Source: Candidatus Gerdarchaeota archaeon (lineage in GTDB: Archaea; Asgardarchaeota; Heimdallarchaeia; JABLTI01). From it: 18,485 bases of DNA. The notes beneath the pieces are model-generated. The model had not been told where the DNA came from. It did not search any database and worked only from the letters and a program-made list of their open reading frames with translations. The translations under genes were made by a program, and so were the position numbers. Shown piece by piece: positions 5,597 to 12,882 of the stretch. The first letter of the stretch is position 1. Every line of letters begins with the position of its first letter. Location: assembly GCA_016839405.1 (NCBI GenBank), contig JAEOUJ010000362.1:1-18485 (forward strand), read 5' to 3'.

Positions 5597-7372
5597 TTGG
5601 TGTTAAAATTGAATTGTAAAAAGGAATTATCTATTTTTATATCTATTTTGATTGTAGCTTCAATAGTAACGATGGTTGACTCAAATAATTCTGATAACAA
5701 TAAAGATCTGGAATTCACAGCACAAGCTATGTCTGTAGGTGAAATATGGCGATTTAGAACAGGTAATAAAATAGGAAAATCTTCGCCAAATTTTATTGAT
5801 TTAGATTCTGATGGTTTTTATGAAATATTAATCGGTTCATATGATAATTACTTGTATTGTCTAAGTCATACTGGCGAACTCGAATGGCGATTTCTAGCAG
5901 ACGGTTATGTTCGGTCTTCTCCAACCTTTGCAGATCTTGATGGTGATGGGTCTTTTGAAGTGCTTTTTGCTTCAAATGGATACAAGTTATATTGTTTAAG
6001 TCATGAAGGTGTAGAAGAATGGAATTATACAATTGCTGATAATTTGTTACAATCGTCACCTTCAGTAGGTGATTTAGACGGAGATGGAACACTAGAGATA
6101 TTGGTGGGTGCATCGAGTGACTATCTCTATTGTTTTGATCATACAGGTGCAATTGAATGGAGTTACATAACCAACAATACGGGTCTTTCATCCACTCCCG
6201 CTCTAGGAGATCTTGATTCAGATGGTACACTTGAGGTATTAATTGGATCATATTCAGCCGGAGCAGATTACCTTCATTGTGTCAATCATACTGGTGGGTT
6301 GGAATGGCAATATCCTATCAGCATAGGAACTATTGGCACTTCTCCAGTAATTGCTGATGTAAATAATGATTCAATAGTGGAAGTAATAATAGCTTGTGAT
6401 GATGGTATTCTTTACTGTGTTAATCAAACTGGAGGTACTGTGTGGACTAGGGTAATAAATGCCGGTATATGGATTGAATCTTCACCTGCAATTGCAGATG
6501 TCACTGGTGATGGTAAACCTGAAGTGTTTATTGGTGACGTTAGTGGCTCGTTTCATTGTATTAATTCTAGTCAAGGAGATTCTTTGTGGAGTTTTGTCAC
6601 CAGTGGATTTGGTTCATCTGCTTCTGTTGCAGATTTAGATGGAGATGGAACAAATGAGATATTGGTAGGTTCTAGAGATGATTCTCTCTATTGTTTAAGC
6701 CATACTGGAGGACTTGAATGGAGCTTTGCTACTAGTGGCAATATTGATTCTTCACCTACAGTAGTCGACTTGAATAATGATGGAATTCTAGAAGTAGTCA
6801 TTGGATCAGATGATAATAATATTTATTGTCTAAAACTTTATGGTCCTTCAAGTTCTGGAAGCGCTTCGTGGTATAGATTCCAAGGCTCTGTTTTTCAAAC
6901 TGGTTGGATGGATTCGGATAGTGATTTATTAGATGATTTAACTGAGAATTATACTAGAACTTCAATATATGATGCTGATTTTGACTCAGATAATTTAATC
7001 GATGGTCAAGAAGTGTTGTTATATAGAACGAATCCACGGGATAGTGACTCTGATAATGATTTTCTTTCAGATGGTGACGAGATTTTCATCTATAATACAA
7101 ACCCAATTAATAATGATACAGATACAGATGGACTCAATGATTATGATGAAATTAATGTTCATAATACGGATCCTTTGATTCCTGATACAGACAATGATGG
7201 CTATAGTGATAAAATAGAAATTGATTTTGGTACAGATCCACTCAATTCCACTGATTATCCTTATATGACAACAACTGTGGCAGGTGGGATATCATTTAAC
7301 ATCACTGTTACTACTATTGGTTCTGTTCTTGTAGTAGCAGTATTTATCAGAAGAAAATTCAGAAGGAAATAG
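5597..7372 (+). CDS. Secreted eight-bladed beta-propeller protein with calcium repeats and C-terminal anchor
   Basis: The 591-residue product starts with a hydrophobic signal or anchor segment (about 9-28). It then has eight repeats of about 46 residues, each combining an FG-GAP/VCBS-like DLDxDGxxE loop (near 68, 113, 159, 205, 254, 301, 346, 391) with a PQQ-like LYCLSHTGGLEW strand. Each blade keeps one Cys and one Trp at the same position. Thrombospondin-3-like Asp loops follow (438-550), then TTTVAGG, one hydrophobic helix and RRKFRRK. This indicates a large extracellular protein held at the envelope, likely binding calcium, a ligand or another surface protein; no catalytic residues are evident. 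TTG at 5597 is the earliest possible start because TAA precedes it at 5594; GTG 5600 and TTG 5609 are alternatives. Confidence 0.88.
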   Translation: MVLKLNCKKELSIFISILIVASIVTMVDSNNSDNNKDLEFTAQAMSVGEIWRFRTGNKIGKSSPNFIDLDSDGFYEILIGSYDNYLYCLSHTGELEWRFLADGYVRSSPTFADLDGDGSFEVLFASNGYKLYCLSHEGVEEWNYTIADNLLQSSPSVGDLDGDGTLEILVGASSDYLYCFDHTGAIEWSYITNNTGLSSTPALGDLDSDGTLEVLIGSYSAGADYLHCVNHTGGLEWQYPISIGTIGTSPVIADVNNDSIVEVIIACDDGILYCVNQTGGTVWTRVINAGIWIESSPAIADVTGDGKPEVFIGDVSGSFHCINSSQGDSLWSFVTSGFGSSASVADLDGDGTNEILVGSRDDSLYCLSHTGGLEWSFATSGNIDSSPTVVDLNNDGILEVVIGSDDNNIYCLKLYGPSSSGSASWYRFQGSVFQTGWMDSDSDLLDDLTENYTRTSIYDADFDSDNLIDGQEVLLYRTNPRDSDSDNDFLSDGDEIFIYNTNPINNDTDTDGLNDYDEINVHNTDPLIPDTDNDGYSDKIEIDFGTDPLNSTDYPYMTTTVAGGISFNITVTTIGSVLVVAVFIRRKFRRK

Positions 7373-7386
7373 TGATTTCTCTTTCT

Positions 7387-7405
7387 AATTTTTTCTTTTT
7401 TTCTT
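7387..7405 (+). terminator. T-tract after the propeller gene
   Basis: T-rich runs (TTTTTTC repeated, 7389-7405) begin about 15 bases after the stop codon at 7372 and have the form of an archaeal U-tract terminator. No stable stem accompanies them. Confidence 0.45.
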
Positions 7406-7406
7406 C

Positions 7407-7426
7407 AAAAAAATTTAAATTTTTTT
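7407..7426. promoter_or_regulatory. 20-bp AT palindrome with likely TATA box
   Basis: Seven A, TTT, AAA and seven T form a perfect 20-base palindrome 28-48 bases before the TTG start at 7455. The central TTTAAATT is a plausible TATA box for that gene. The symmetry may merely reflect A/T composition. Confidence 0.35.
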
Positions 7427-7454
7427 TATCATTATCAATAAGAAGGGTGTTATT

Positions 7455-7904
7455 TTGTCTGAATTAGATGAAGCTACTCCACAATCAATTAATAAAATTC
7501 CTACAACAATGAATCATAATTATGTCATTGGAGCAATTTGCTTTCTTGTATGTTGGTTATTCATAATTTTTTTACCTATGGGTGCACCACTTTGTTATGA
7601 TGAGGTTGGACTTGGATGCTTTCTACCTATGGCTTTAGTATTCTGTTTTGGTTCTATTATACTTGGTATCATTATTGGTTATTGTACAAATGATAAAAGA
7701 AAAATGACTATTTTTGCTTCTTTTTCAGCTGCAATCACATTAATTGTTTTATCAATTGAGGTTTTTGGAGTTTATCTTATGATGTTGGGAGATATCTTAA
7801 CTTGGGAGATTGGTATTTTTGTTTTAGGAGTTTTAGGTACTAGTGGAAATATCATTTTAACATCTCATATTACTTTAAAGATTAGAAAAAAAAAGGAAGC
7901 ATAA
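7455..7904 (+). CDS. Small four-helix membrane protein, function unknown
   Basis: I do not recognise this 149-residue protein. After a polar N-terminus of about 22 residues it has four hydrophobic helices (about 23-40, 53-76, 85-112 and 116-140) and ends in RKKKEA. Two Cys residues (C47 and C55) sit in or near the first loop. The basic end and the KDDKRKM-like loop (NDKRKM, 79-84) suggest both termini are cytoplasmic. The TTG start is well supported by AAGGGTG five bases upstream (7443-7449). It follows the propeller gene in the same direction but has a terminator and promoter-like sequence in front, so it is probably transcribed alone. Its stop is separated by a single base from the stop of the converging gene. 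Confidence 0.75.
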   Translation: MSELDEATPQSINKIPTTMNHNYVIGAICFLVCWLFIIFLPMGAPLCYDEVGLGCFLPMALVFCFGSIILGIIIGYCTNDKRKMTIFASFSAAITLIVLSIEVFGVYLMMLGDILTWEIGIFVLGVLGTSGNIILTSHITLKIRKKKEA

Positions 7905-7905
7905 A

Positions 7906-8793
7906 TTAGCTTCTAAGTTTGATTTTCTTTTTATAGAATTTATAAACCATTGATATTACAATTAATGGTGGAAAAATATATGCCCATCCAATTGAAATGA
8001 AACCAGGTGGTTCAGATTTGAAATAAAGCGTTGGTAGATTATACCCAGCAGCTTCTATATGTTGTCGCCAATTAATTGAATAGCTTAAACCTAAAATATT
8101 TCCACTGTAATTCATGTCCACTTTAAAACCCATTAAATTACCTTGATTTTGGTTATAAGCTAATTTCAAATAAAATTCCCCTTGGAAATTAGTTCCTAAT
8201 GTCTCATTGTAGTATCTAATATTATTTACCCAATCAAAAATTGCTATTGTAGATGAATTATCAAAATGAGCTTCAACTTGGCTAACAGTTATTCTAGGAT
8301 CATCAAATATTGATGAAATATATGTTACGTTTGTAAATTGAACAAAGACATCACCAAAAGATACAGGATCAACAAAAAACAATTCAAACAAGTTAGGACC
8401 CATTTCTATTTCTGTTTGATTCCATGGCAAAGGTGTTAATTGAGCTCTTAAATTTGGGAACATCATAACAAATACCCATGCAATTATATCTGATGAATAA
8501 TCATAAGCTTCATCTGTTTTATCACTAACAGTTATGGTATAATAGACACTTGTATTACTCGGAGTTATTACCTCAATGCTAATCGGTGTACTTATGGGAT
8601 AAGAAGTATCACGAAAAACAAAACCATTTCCTGAGCCTGAATAAGTCTCTTGTGTTATATCCCAATAGGATTCTATAACATCATAATCAAATGTTGCTCC
8701 AATTGTTAGGTTAAAATCTCCTTTAGCTTGTAAACCATTTAATACTAATAAAATTGCTAAAAATGGTAATATAATTTTCAAATATTTTTTCAA
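7906..8793 (-). CDS. Secreted protein with signal peptide and C-terminal membrane anchor, function unknown
   Basis: The 295-residue product begins with KKYLKIILP and a hydrophobic run (signal peptide to about residue 23, possible cleavage after LQAKG). A beta-rich, Asn/Thr-rich extracellular domain with many N-glycosylation-type sequons (e.g. NTS, NVT, NSS, NET) follows. It ends with one membrane helix (about 268-285) and KKKIKLRS in the cytoplasm. The family is not recognised; Tyr, Ile and Thr repeats suggest a beta-sandwich ectodomain. The start is TTG, with GGGGGAT four bases upstream, the same strong ribosome site used by the NTF2-like gene. It converges on the four-helix gene with a 1-base gap, so transcripts of the two must overlap or stop inside each other. 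Confidence 0.8.
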   Translation of the reverse strand: MKKYLKIILPFLAILLVLNGLQAKGDFNLTIGATFDYDVIESYWDITQETYSGSGNGFVFRDTSYPISTPISIEVITPSNTSVYYTITVSDKTDEAYDYSSDIIAWVFVMMFPNLRAQLTPLPWNQTEIEMGPNLFELFFVDPVSFGDVFVQFTNVTYISSIFDDPRITVSQVEAHFDNSSTIAIFDWVNNIRYYNETLGTNFQGEFYLKLAYNQNQGNLMGFKVDMNYSGNILGLSYSINWRQHIEAAGYNLPTLYFKSEPPGFISIGWAYIFPPLIVISMVYKFYKKKIKLRS

Positions 8794-8944
8794 ATATTAT
8801 CCCCCAATTAATATTCTATAATAACAAGAAAAGCTATTATCTATAATAATTATTTCTTTTAATCAAAGTTCTGTACCAATTAAATTCTTTAAATTGATAT
8901 GTTATTTTCCTTCTAGATTTTTCATTAAATTAATATTCCTTTTA
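8794..8944. other. Intergenic stretch upstream of the secreted-protein gene
   Basis: The stretch holds the ribosome site (GGGGGAT on minus, about 8798-8804) and an AT-rich promoter zone with two copies of CTATAATAA (8816-8824 and 8841-8849), one of which could be the TATA region. No terminator-like T-tract is visible after the flavin reductase-like gene, so readthrough into the secreted-protein gene is possible. Confidence 0.3.
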
Positions 8945-9478
8945 TTATAATTGAGGTAATCTATCACCAAGTTCATAATAATTAAAGTCTCCCCCTGTAG
9001 CCCAGATTATTGGTTTTACTTTCCTCATATCTAATTTGCCTTCTTCAAGACAATTTTCATTAACATAGGATTTTATTACTTTACCAATTATTCCGTGATT
9101 TTGATCATAATCCAATATTTCACTTACTTCACATTCGATAGTTATTGGACATTGTTTAATCATTGGGGCAGTTTTTAGTTCTCCATAAAAAACATCAAAA
9201 AGTGTACTTTTATCAAAATCTCTACCTGATTTTGAACCACAAATATTAGTTTCTTTTAATAAATCAATTGAAGGTAAGTTTACACTAAATGTTTTATTTT
9301 CGAGTATTCCTAAACTAGTATGTCTTTTCTTGTATAAGCTAAAAAAGATGTGTTTACCAAAATTAAATGGACAACTATAACCTATAACAAGAAAATTTGG
9401 TCTTTTTTTAACCAATGCACCCACTAAAACTATTGGTAGTGGGCTAAGTAAATTTTTATCTAATACGATTTTTTCCAT
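8945..9478 (-). CDS. Flavin reductase-like FMN-binding split-barrel protein
   Basis: The 177-residue length and sequence order fit the flavin reductase-like/flavoredoxin family: an N-terminal strand PIVLVGALV, then NFLVIGYSCPFNF (28-40), TSLGILENKTFSVNLPS (54-70) and CGSKSGRDFDK (80-90), which corresponds to the SGR-DK FMN-binding segment. Such proteins bind FMN as dimers and pass electrons to partners or reduce small substrates; the particular reaction is not readable here. C80, in the SGR segment, is a common position in flavoredoxin-like members. Likely cytoplasmic. Start ATG with only a weak GTGA upstream; TTG/GTG alternatives are not favoured. It follows the MBL-fold gene at 9579 in the same direction, about 100 bases apart, so a redox or hydrolytic partnership is possible but unproven. 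Confidence 0.82.
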   Translation of the reverse strand: MEKIVLDKNLLSPLPIVLVGALVKKRPNFLVIGYSCPFNFGKHIFFSLYKKRHTSLGILENKTFSVNLPSIDLLKETNICGSKSGRDFDKSTLFDVFYGELKTAPMIKQCPITIECEVSEILDYDQNHGIIGKVIKSYVNENCLEEGKLDMRKVKPIIWATGGDFNYYELGDRLPQL

Positions 9479-9521
9479 AATTATTCACATTATTTCTAAT
9501 CTTATATTCCAAAAACATCAA

Positions 9522-9543
9522 TATATGAATTTTTTTTCATATA
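9522..9543. promoter_or_regulatory. Inverted repeat upstream of the flavin reductase-like gene
   Basis: Arms TATATGAA (9522-9529) and TTCATATA (9536-9543) are exact complements around six T residues, 44-65 bases before the ATG at 9478. It lies where the TATA box and upstream control sites of this gene would be, and the right-hand TTCATATA may itself be part of the promoter. Operator function is inferred only from position and symmetry. Confidence 0.3.
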
Positions 9544-9564
9544 AATTATTTCTCATTAATAAGG

Positions 9565-9570
9565 AAAAAA
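9565..9570 (-). terminator. Short U-tract after the second MBL gene
   Basis: On minus, TTTTTT lies 9 bases after the TAG stop codon at 9579-9581, with no stem. This is enough for archaeal termination but is a weak signal in AT-rich DNA. Confidence 0.3.
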
Positions 9571-9578
9571 CACTGAAA

Positions 9579-10475
9579 CTATTTTTCATCTATAATTCTT
9601 TGATAGAGTGCTTTAATGTTACTTTTCCACCAACTATCATCTTTCCAATTAGATTTACCATAATATTTCTTTAATCTTTCATCTTTCAATAAGTCATCTG
9701 GATTAACATTTTTTTCCTTCAATTCATTTAGTACATTTAAAGTAGTTTCAATAAATAAGCTAGCATCTTTTACATAATCGAAATCAATTGGGTAACCATG
9801 TCCTGGGATAACTGTTTTTACAGATAATTCAACCCATTTTTTATATGTAGTCAACCAATTTTCATAACTCTCTGGCAAACCGCCAAATAAAGGTACTAAT
9901 GAATGATAAAATTCATCACCTGTTATAAGAACTTCTTCAGATGGAATATAAATAAAAGCAGAATCTAGTGAATGACCTCCAGAAGGTTTAACAATTATTT
10001 TTTCTTTTTCATCTCCTATAATTAATTCATCATTGAATCCAATTATAGGTGCTTTTATTTTTACATCAGTAAATTTAGCAATTTCATTTACTTCTTGTTC
10101 TTTAATTCCCATATATTTGAAAAATTCCATATTTTGAAGAAACTGCTTTGAAATCTCCTTTAATCCCACATCAGTAAAATCAGTGTCTAGTTTTTCTTCT
10201 ATAATTTTCTTACAAGCTGTTGTAGCAATTATTGGTATATCAAAAAAAGATTTCATGCCAAAGATATGATCCGAATGGTGATGTGTTAAAATCAAGAAGA
10301 TAGTTTTTTTCTTGAATTTTTTTTCCATATCTTGTTTAAATTTTCTTACTTCATTTACTAATGTTCCTGCATCAACAAAGATAAGTCCTTCATCAAAATT
10401 AATACAAGTAACATTTCCACATAGATTTGATGGTTTTATTGTTACTATATTTTTTGATACATTAAAAGCTTCCAA
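9579..10475 (-). CDS. MBL-fold metallo-hydrolase, second copy
   Basis: The full metallo-beta-lactamase-fold metal set is present. Numbering from GTG 10487: H69-H-H71-S-D73-H74, H172 (SGGHSLDS), D191 (ITGDEFY), H230 (IPGHGYP). It is expected to be a two-metal hydrolase acting on esters, thioesters or lactones, substrate unknown. It carries a helical insertion (about 95-140) between the first metal motif and H172 and a helical C-terminus, so it is only a distant paralogue of the copy at 3355. I prefer TTG at 10475 as the start because GAGGTG lies nine bases before it; GTG at 10487 would overlap that ribosome site. The gene begins 28 bases after the stop of the cysteine-rich gene and may be cotranscribed with it. 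Confidence 0.87.
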   Translation of the reverse strand: MEAFNVSKNIVTIKPSNLCGNVTCINFDEGLIFVDAGTLVNEVRKFKQDMEKKFKKKTIFLILTHHHSDHIFGMKSFFDIPIIATTACKKIIEEKLDTDFTDVGLKEISKQFLQNMEFFKYMGIKEQEVNEIAKFTDVKIKAPIIGFNDELIIGDEKEKIIVKPSGGHSLDSAFIYIPSEEVLITGDEFYHSLVPLFGGLPESYENWLTTYKKWVELSVKTVIPGHGYPIDFDYVKDASLFIETTLNVLNELKEKNVNPDDLLKDERLKKYYGKSNWKDDSWWKSNIKALYQRIIDEK

Positions 10476-10503
10476 ATTTTTTGACACCTCTTTTTTATTT
10501 ATT

Positions 10504-11499
10504 TCATTTTATTATTGATGGTAATAGATCCTCAGGGATATAAATTGCTATTTTACACTCTAAAGCACCATCTAAAGCTGTTGTTACAGGAATAGCTTTT
10601 ACAGATCGCTCAAAAATTTGATCCCAATAAATTTTATACCAACCAGCACTGCAATGACAGAAATGTTTTGAAATTTCTTTCTCGGTTCCATCTTTTAATG
10701 CACCACGTATCCATGGGCAATAACAAAGATAATATCTTTTCATTTTGTCATCTTCTGCATTGAGATATTTCTTTATTTGATAAGGATGTTTGCATATGTA
10801 AATGATGTTTCCTTCTCTTATTCCTTCAAACATTTGATTACTTTTAACAAAATCAATTACTTCATCATCAATTGCTTGAGCAAATTCTAAAGTGCCTTCA
10901 TCTCGATGTTTCTCGAGTCTTTGTATTAATTCTTGGTGTTTCATTTTCAGAAAACCATCAATACCTAACTCCTTAATCCTCTTCTTATCCCCTTCAATAT
11001 CTCCATCAGGTCCGCCATGAAGACATGGTGATAAAAGGTTTATTATTTTTTCATCACCAAGTTTCTTTTCTGCTCTTTTCAAAATTTCCTTAGTAAAAGC
11101 AGGTTTCTTTTCTGGATGAACACCTAATGGAGGAATTTTCAAATCTTTAAAAATCTCATCTCTAATTGCTTCACCGTGATATTCAGCAATTCTAGTAAAA
11201 AGAGTATCCATAGCCACATACGATTCAGCAATATCAATTGCTTCAGTAATAAAATCATTTTTCTTGATAAATTTAGCATAACTAATTAAAGCTTGAAGGA
11301 AATCTAACACTAATTTTTCATCAACTTTTACTAAATGTTCTGTAAATTCAACTAATTTTTTAGGGTTTACATTATCGATAGTGAGATTCTCTTTTGTAAG
11401 GAATTTTTGGTAATCTCTTAATCTCAATAAATAACTTTCAATTTTTTCTTCGTTTGTCCCATTCATTCTTAAATGATCTTGAAATTCGTTTTCTTGCAT
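10504..11499 (-). CDS. Cysteine-rich protein resembling DUF6144, with SAM-like helical N-terminus
   Basis: The reading frame opens at 11559, but the ATG at 11499 is preferred: GGGTG lies seven bases before it, and a TATA-like TTATTTTAAAA sits near 11541-11551. The 331-residue product starts with a helical segment like the core-binding (SAM-like) domain of tyrosine recombinases (FQDHLRMNG...YLLRLRDYQKFL), but no catalytic recombinase domain follows. Its C-terminal third has CYCPW (C259, C261), HFCHCSAGWYK (C281, C283) and C315 in a DGALECK strand. This resembles my recollection of DUF6144-type proteins and the cysteine end of hydrocarbon/small-molecule-binding V4R-like proteins. The cysteines could hold a metal or bind a ligand. 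Function unknown; cytoplasmic. Neighbours are a methyltransferase and an MBL hydrolase. Confidence 0.7.
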   Translation of the reverse strand: MQENEFQDHLRMNGTNEEKIESYLLRLRDYQKFLTKENLTIDNVNPKKLVEFTEHLVKVDEKLVLDFLQALISYAKFIKKNDFITEAIDIAESYVAMDTLFTRIAEYHGEAIRDEIFKDLKIPPLGVHPEKKPAFTKEILKRAEKKLGDEKIINLLSPCLHGGPDGDIEGDKKRIKELGIDGFLKMKHQELIQRLEKHRDEGTLEFAQAIDDEVIDFVKSNQMFEGIREGNIIYICKHPYQIKKYLNAEDDKMKRYYLCYCPWIRGALKDGTEKEISKHFCHCSAGWYKIYWDQIFERSVKAIPVTTALDGALECKIAIYIPEDLLPSIIK

Positions 11500-11589
11500 A
11501 GAAACACCCAAATAATAACTATTTTTATCATTAGCAGATGTTTTAAAATAAATAATCATAAATCTGGATTTTTTATTTCATAATAAATC

Positions 11590-12408
11590 TCATTTCTTAA
11601 TAGCTAATAATGAAAAGACTAAAGGTAATTGTATTTCCGGATGATCATATCTCCAATATCCATCTTCAGATTTCTTTAAAAATGAAAAACGTGGAAATGG
11701 TGCTTCAGAATATTCATTAAGAAATTGTATTTCTAATCCAACATTAATAAGTGAATTAATTACATCTGATAAACTATGAGCCCATTCATGACCTTTTTGT
11801 TCTTCAAATTTCTTCTTATCATCTGCATAAGATCCATCTACTGTATAACTAATTGGATTTGGATCATGGAAATAATTATTCTTCAGAACGAAATCATCTT
11901 CAGCATCCCAGTCAAATACCCAAATAAAACGATGGAATTCTGCAATGTAGAAAATCCCTCCTGGATTTAAGAAATGAGCAATAACCTCTGCCCAGCGTTT
12001 TATATCATTTAACCAACATAGAACTCCATAGGATGTGAAAATAATATCAAATTTCTTATTAAGAACATCAGGTAGTTTGTAAATATTTGACTGTATAAAA
12101 TTGGCATTAATGTTAGCTTTTTCAGCTAATTGCTTTGCTAGTTTTATAGATTCACCAGAAATATCTACTCCAGTAACTTCTGCTCCTTCTCGAGCCCATG
12201 ATAGACTATCAAGTCCAAAATGGCACTGAAGATGTAATAATGATTTTCCTTTAACATATTTCCCAAGTTCTTCAAGCTCAATTGAATTAAGAGCTGTTTT
12301 TCCTTTTAGAAATTCTTCAGTTTGATACATATCTGATTCAAAATTTACTTTTGTGTTTTCATCCCACATTTTCCGGATGTCTTCATAAAAATTTTCTGAT
12401 TCCTTCAT
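11590..12408 (-). CDS. Class I SAM-dependent methyltransferase
   Basis: A Rossmann-type methyltransferase of 272 residues from ATG 12408 (an in-frame TTG at 12420 would add four). Motif I is LHLQCHFGLDSLSWAREG (about 58-75), followed by VTGVDISGESI with the ribose-binding acidic residue, SNIYKLP as the adenine-contact loop, FDIIFTSYGVLCWL as motif IV, and LNPGGIFYIAEFH. It therefore transfers a methyl group from S-adenosylmethionine to an unknown small molecule or protein; the variant motif I (LQCHFG) is typical of a widespread uncharacterised group. No Shine-Dalgarno is seen. A TATA-like TTTTATAGTA at 12444-12453 predicts transcription starting about at 12420, so the mRNA would be nearly leaderless. 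The 97-base gap to the NTF2-like gene suggests its own promoter. Confidence 0.85.
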   Translation of the reverse strand: MKESENFYEDIRKMWDENTKVNFESDMYQTEEFLKGKTALNSIELEELGKYVKGKSLLHLQCHFGLDSLSWAREGAEVTGVDISGESIKLAKQLAEKANINANFIQSNIYKLPDVLNKKFDIIFTSYGVLCWLNDIKRWAEVIAHFLNPGGIFYIAEFHRFIWVFDWDAEDDFVLKNNYFHDPNPISYTVDGSYADDKKKFEEQKGHEWAHSLSDVINSLINVGLEIQFLNEYSEAPFPRFSFLKKSEDGYWRYDHPEIQLPLVFSLLAIKK

Positions 12409-12443
12409 AAGCAATTTCAAAAAAAAATTATATCTATATTCTT

Positions 12444-12453
12444 TACTATAAAA
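12444..12453 (-). promoter_or_regulatory. Probable TATA box of the methyltransferase gene
   Basis: On minus TTTTATAGTA lies 36-45 bases before the ATG at 12408. With the usual 22-27 base spacing the transcript would start about 10 bases before the coding region, which agrees with the absence of a ribosome site. Confidence 0.3.
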
Positions 12454-12505
12454 CTTAGTTAATTTCTTTGCTATAACACTTCTCTTAATAAGCTAGCATT
12501 TTCCT

Positions 12506-12880
12506 TTAATAAAATTTGAAAATTTTACTATAAATTAACCAGCCTTTATCATCTTTTAACAGATTTAAATACTGTATTTCACTAAATTTTCTTTCAACTA
12601 CTCTATATTTGACATTAACCTTAACAATTGCACAATTCATAAAAAGATCTATAGAGATAATATCAAAACTAATATCCCATTTACTCATATCATCATTAAT
12701 TTGTTTTTTATAGTATTCCTCAAATTCTTGCCAGCCTTCCATACCAAGGAATTTTTCTGTTGAGATGATTTTAGCATCCTTATGCCATGTTGATAATATT
12801 TTTTCAGCATTGATTTCTTTATTGCCCTCAAAATATCTATCAAGTAATTCAGTTATTTCCTTAATTTCCTGTACACTCAT
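12506..12880 (-). CDS. NTF2-like (SnoaL/lumazine-binding-like) small protein
   Basis: The 124-residue length, N-terminal helix (VQEIKEITELLDRYFEGN), the HKDAKIIS strand and the alternating C-terminal strands ending in GWLIYSKIFKFY fit the cone-shaped NTF2-like fold, closest to the SnoaL or putative lumazine-binding-2 groups. Such proteins bind or isomerise small molecules in a pocket; I cannot assign a ligand. The start is ATG with GGGGGAT five bases upstream. That ribosome site is made from the last codons (GGG GGA TAA) of the alpha/beta hydrolase, leaving two bases between genes, so translation is coupled and the two proteins probably act together. No signal peptide; cytoplasmic. Confidence 0.8.
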   Translation of the reverse strand: MSVQEIKEITELLDRYFEGNKEINAEKILSTWHKDAKIISTEKFLGMEGWQEFEEYYKKQINDDMSKWDISFDIISIDLFMNCAIVKVNVKYRVVERKFSEIQYLNLLKDDKGWLIYSKIFKFY

Positions 12881-12882
12881 TT

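Noticed and set aside
5793..6251. 152-codon minus-strand ORF opposite the propeller gene
   Set aside because: It is antisense to the repetitive propeller sequence, is His/Gln/Leu-rich as expected of a reverse-complement shadow, and has no ribosome site.
10504..11499. Integrase or recombinase gene indicating a mobile element
   Set aside because: Only the SAM-like N-terminus resembles a recombinase; no R-H-R-Y catalytic residues, no att-like repeats and no phage neighbours.
10504..11559. Longer start (ATG at 11559) for the cysteine-rich protein
   Set aside because: No ribosome site, the extra 20 residues look unlike the rest, and a TATA-like sequence lies inside them; ATG 11499 has GGGTG in front.
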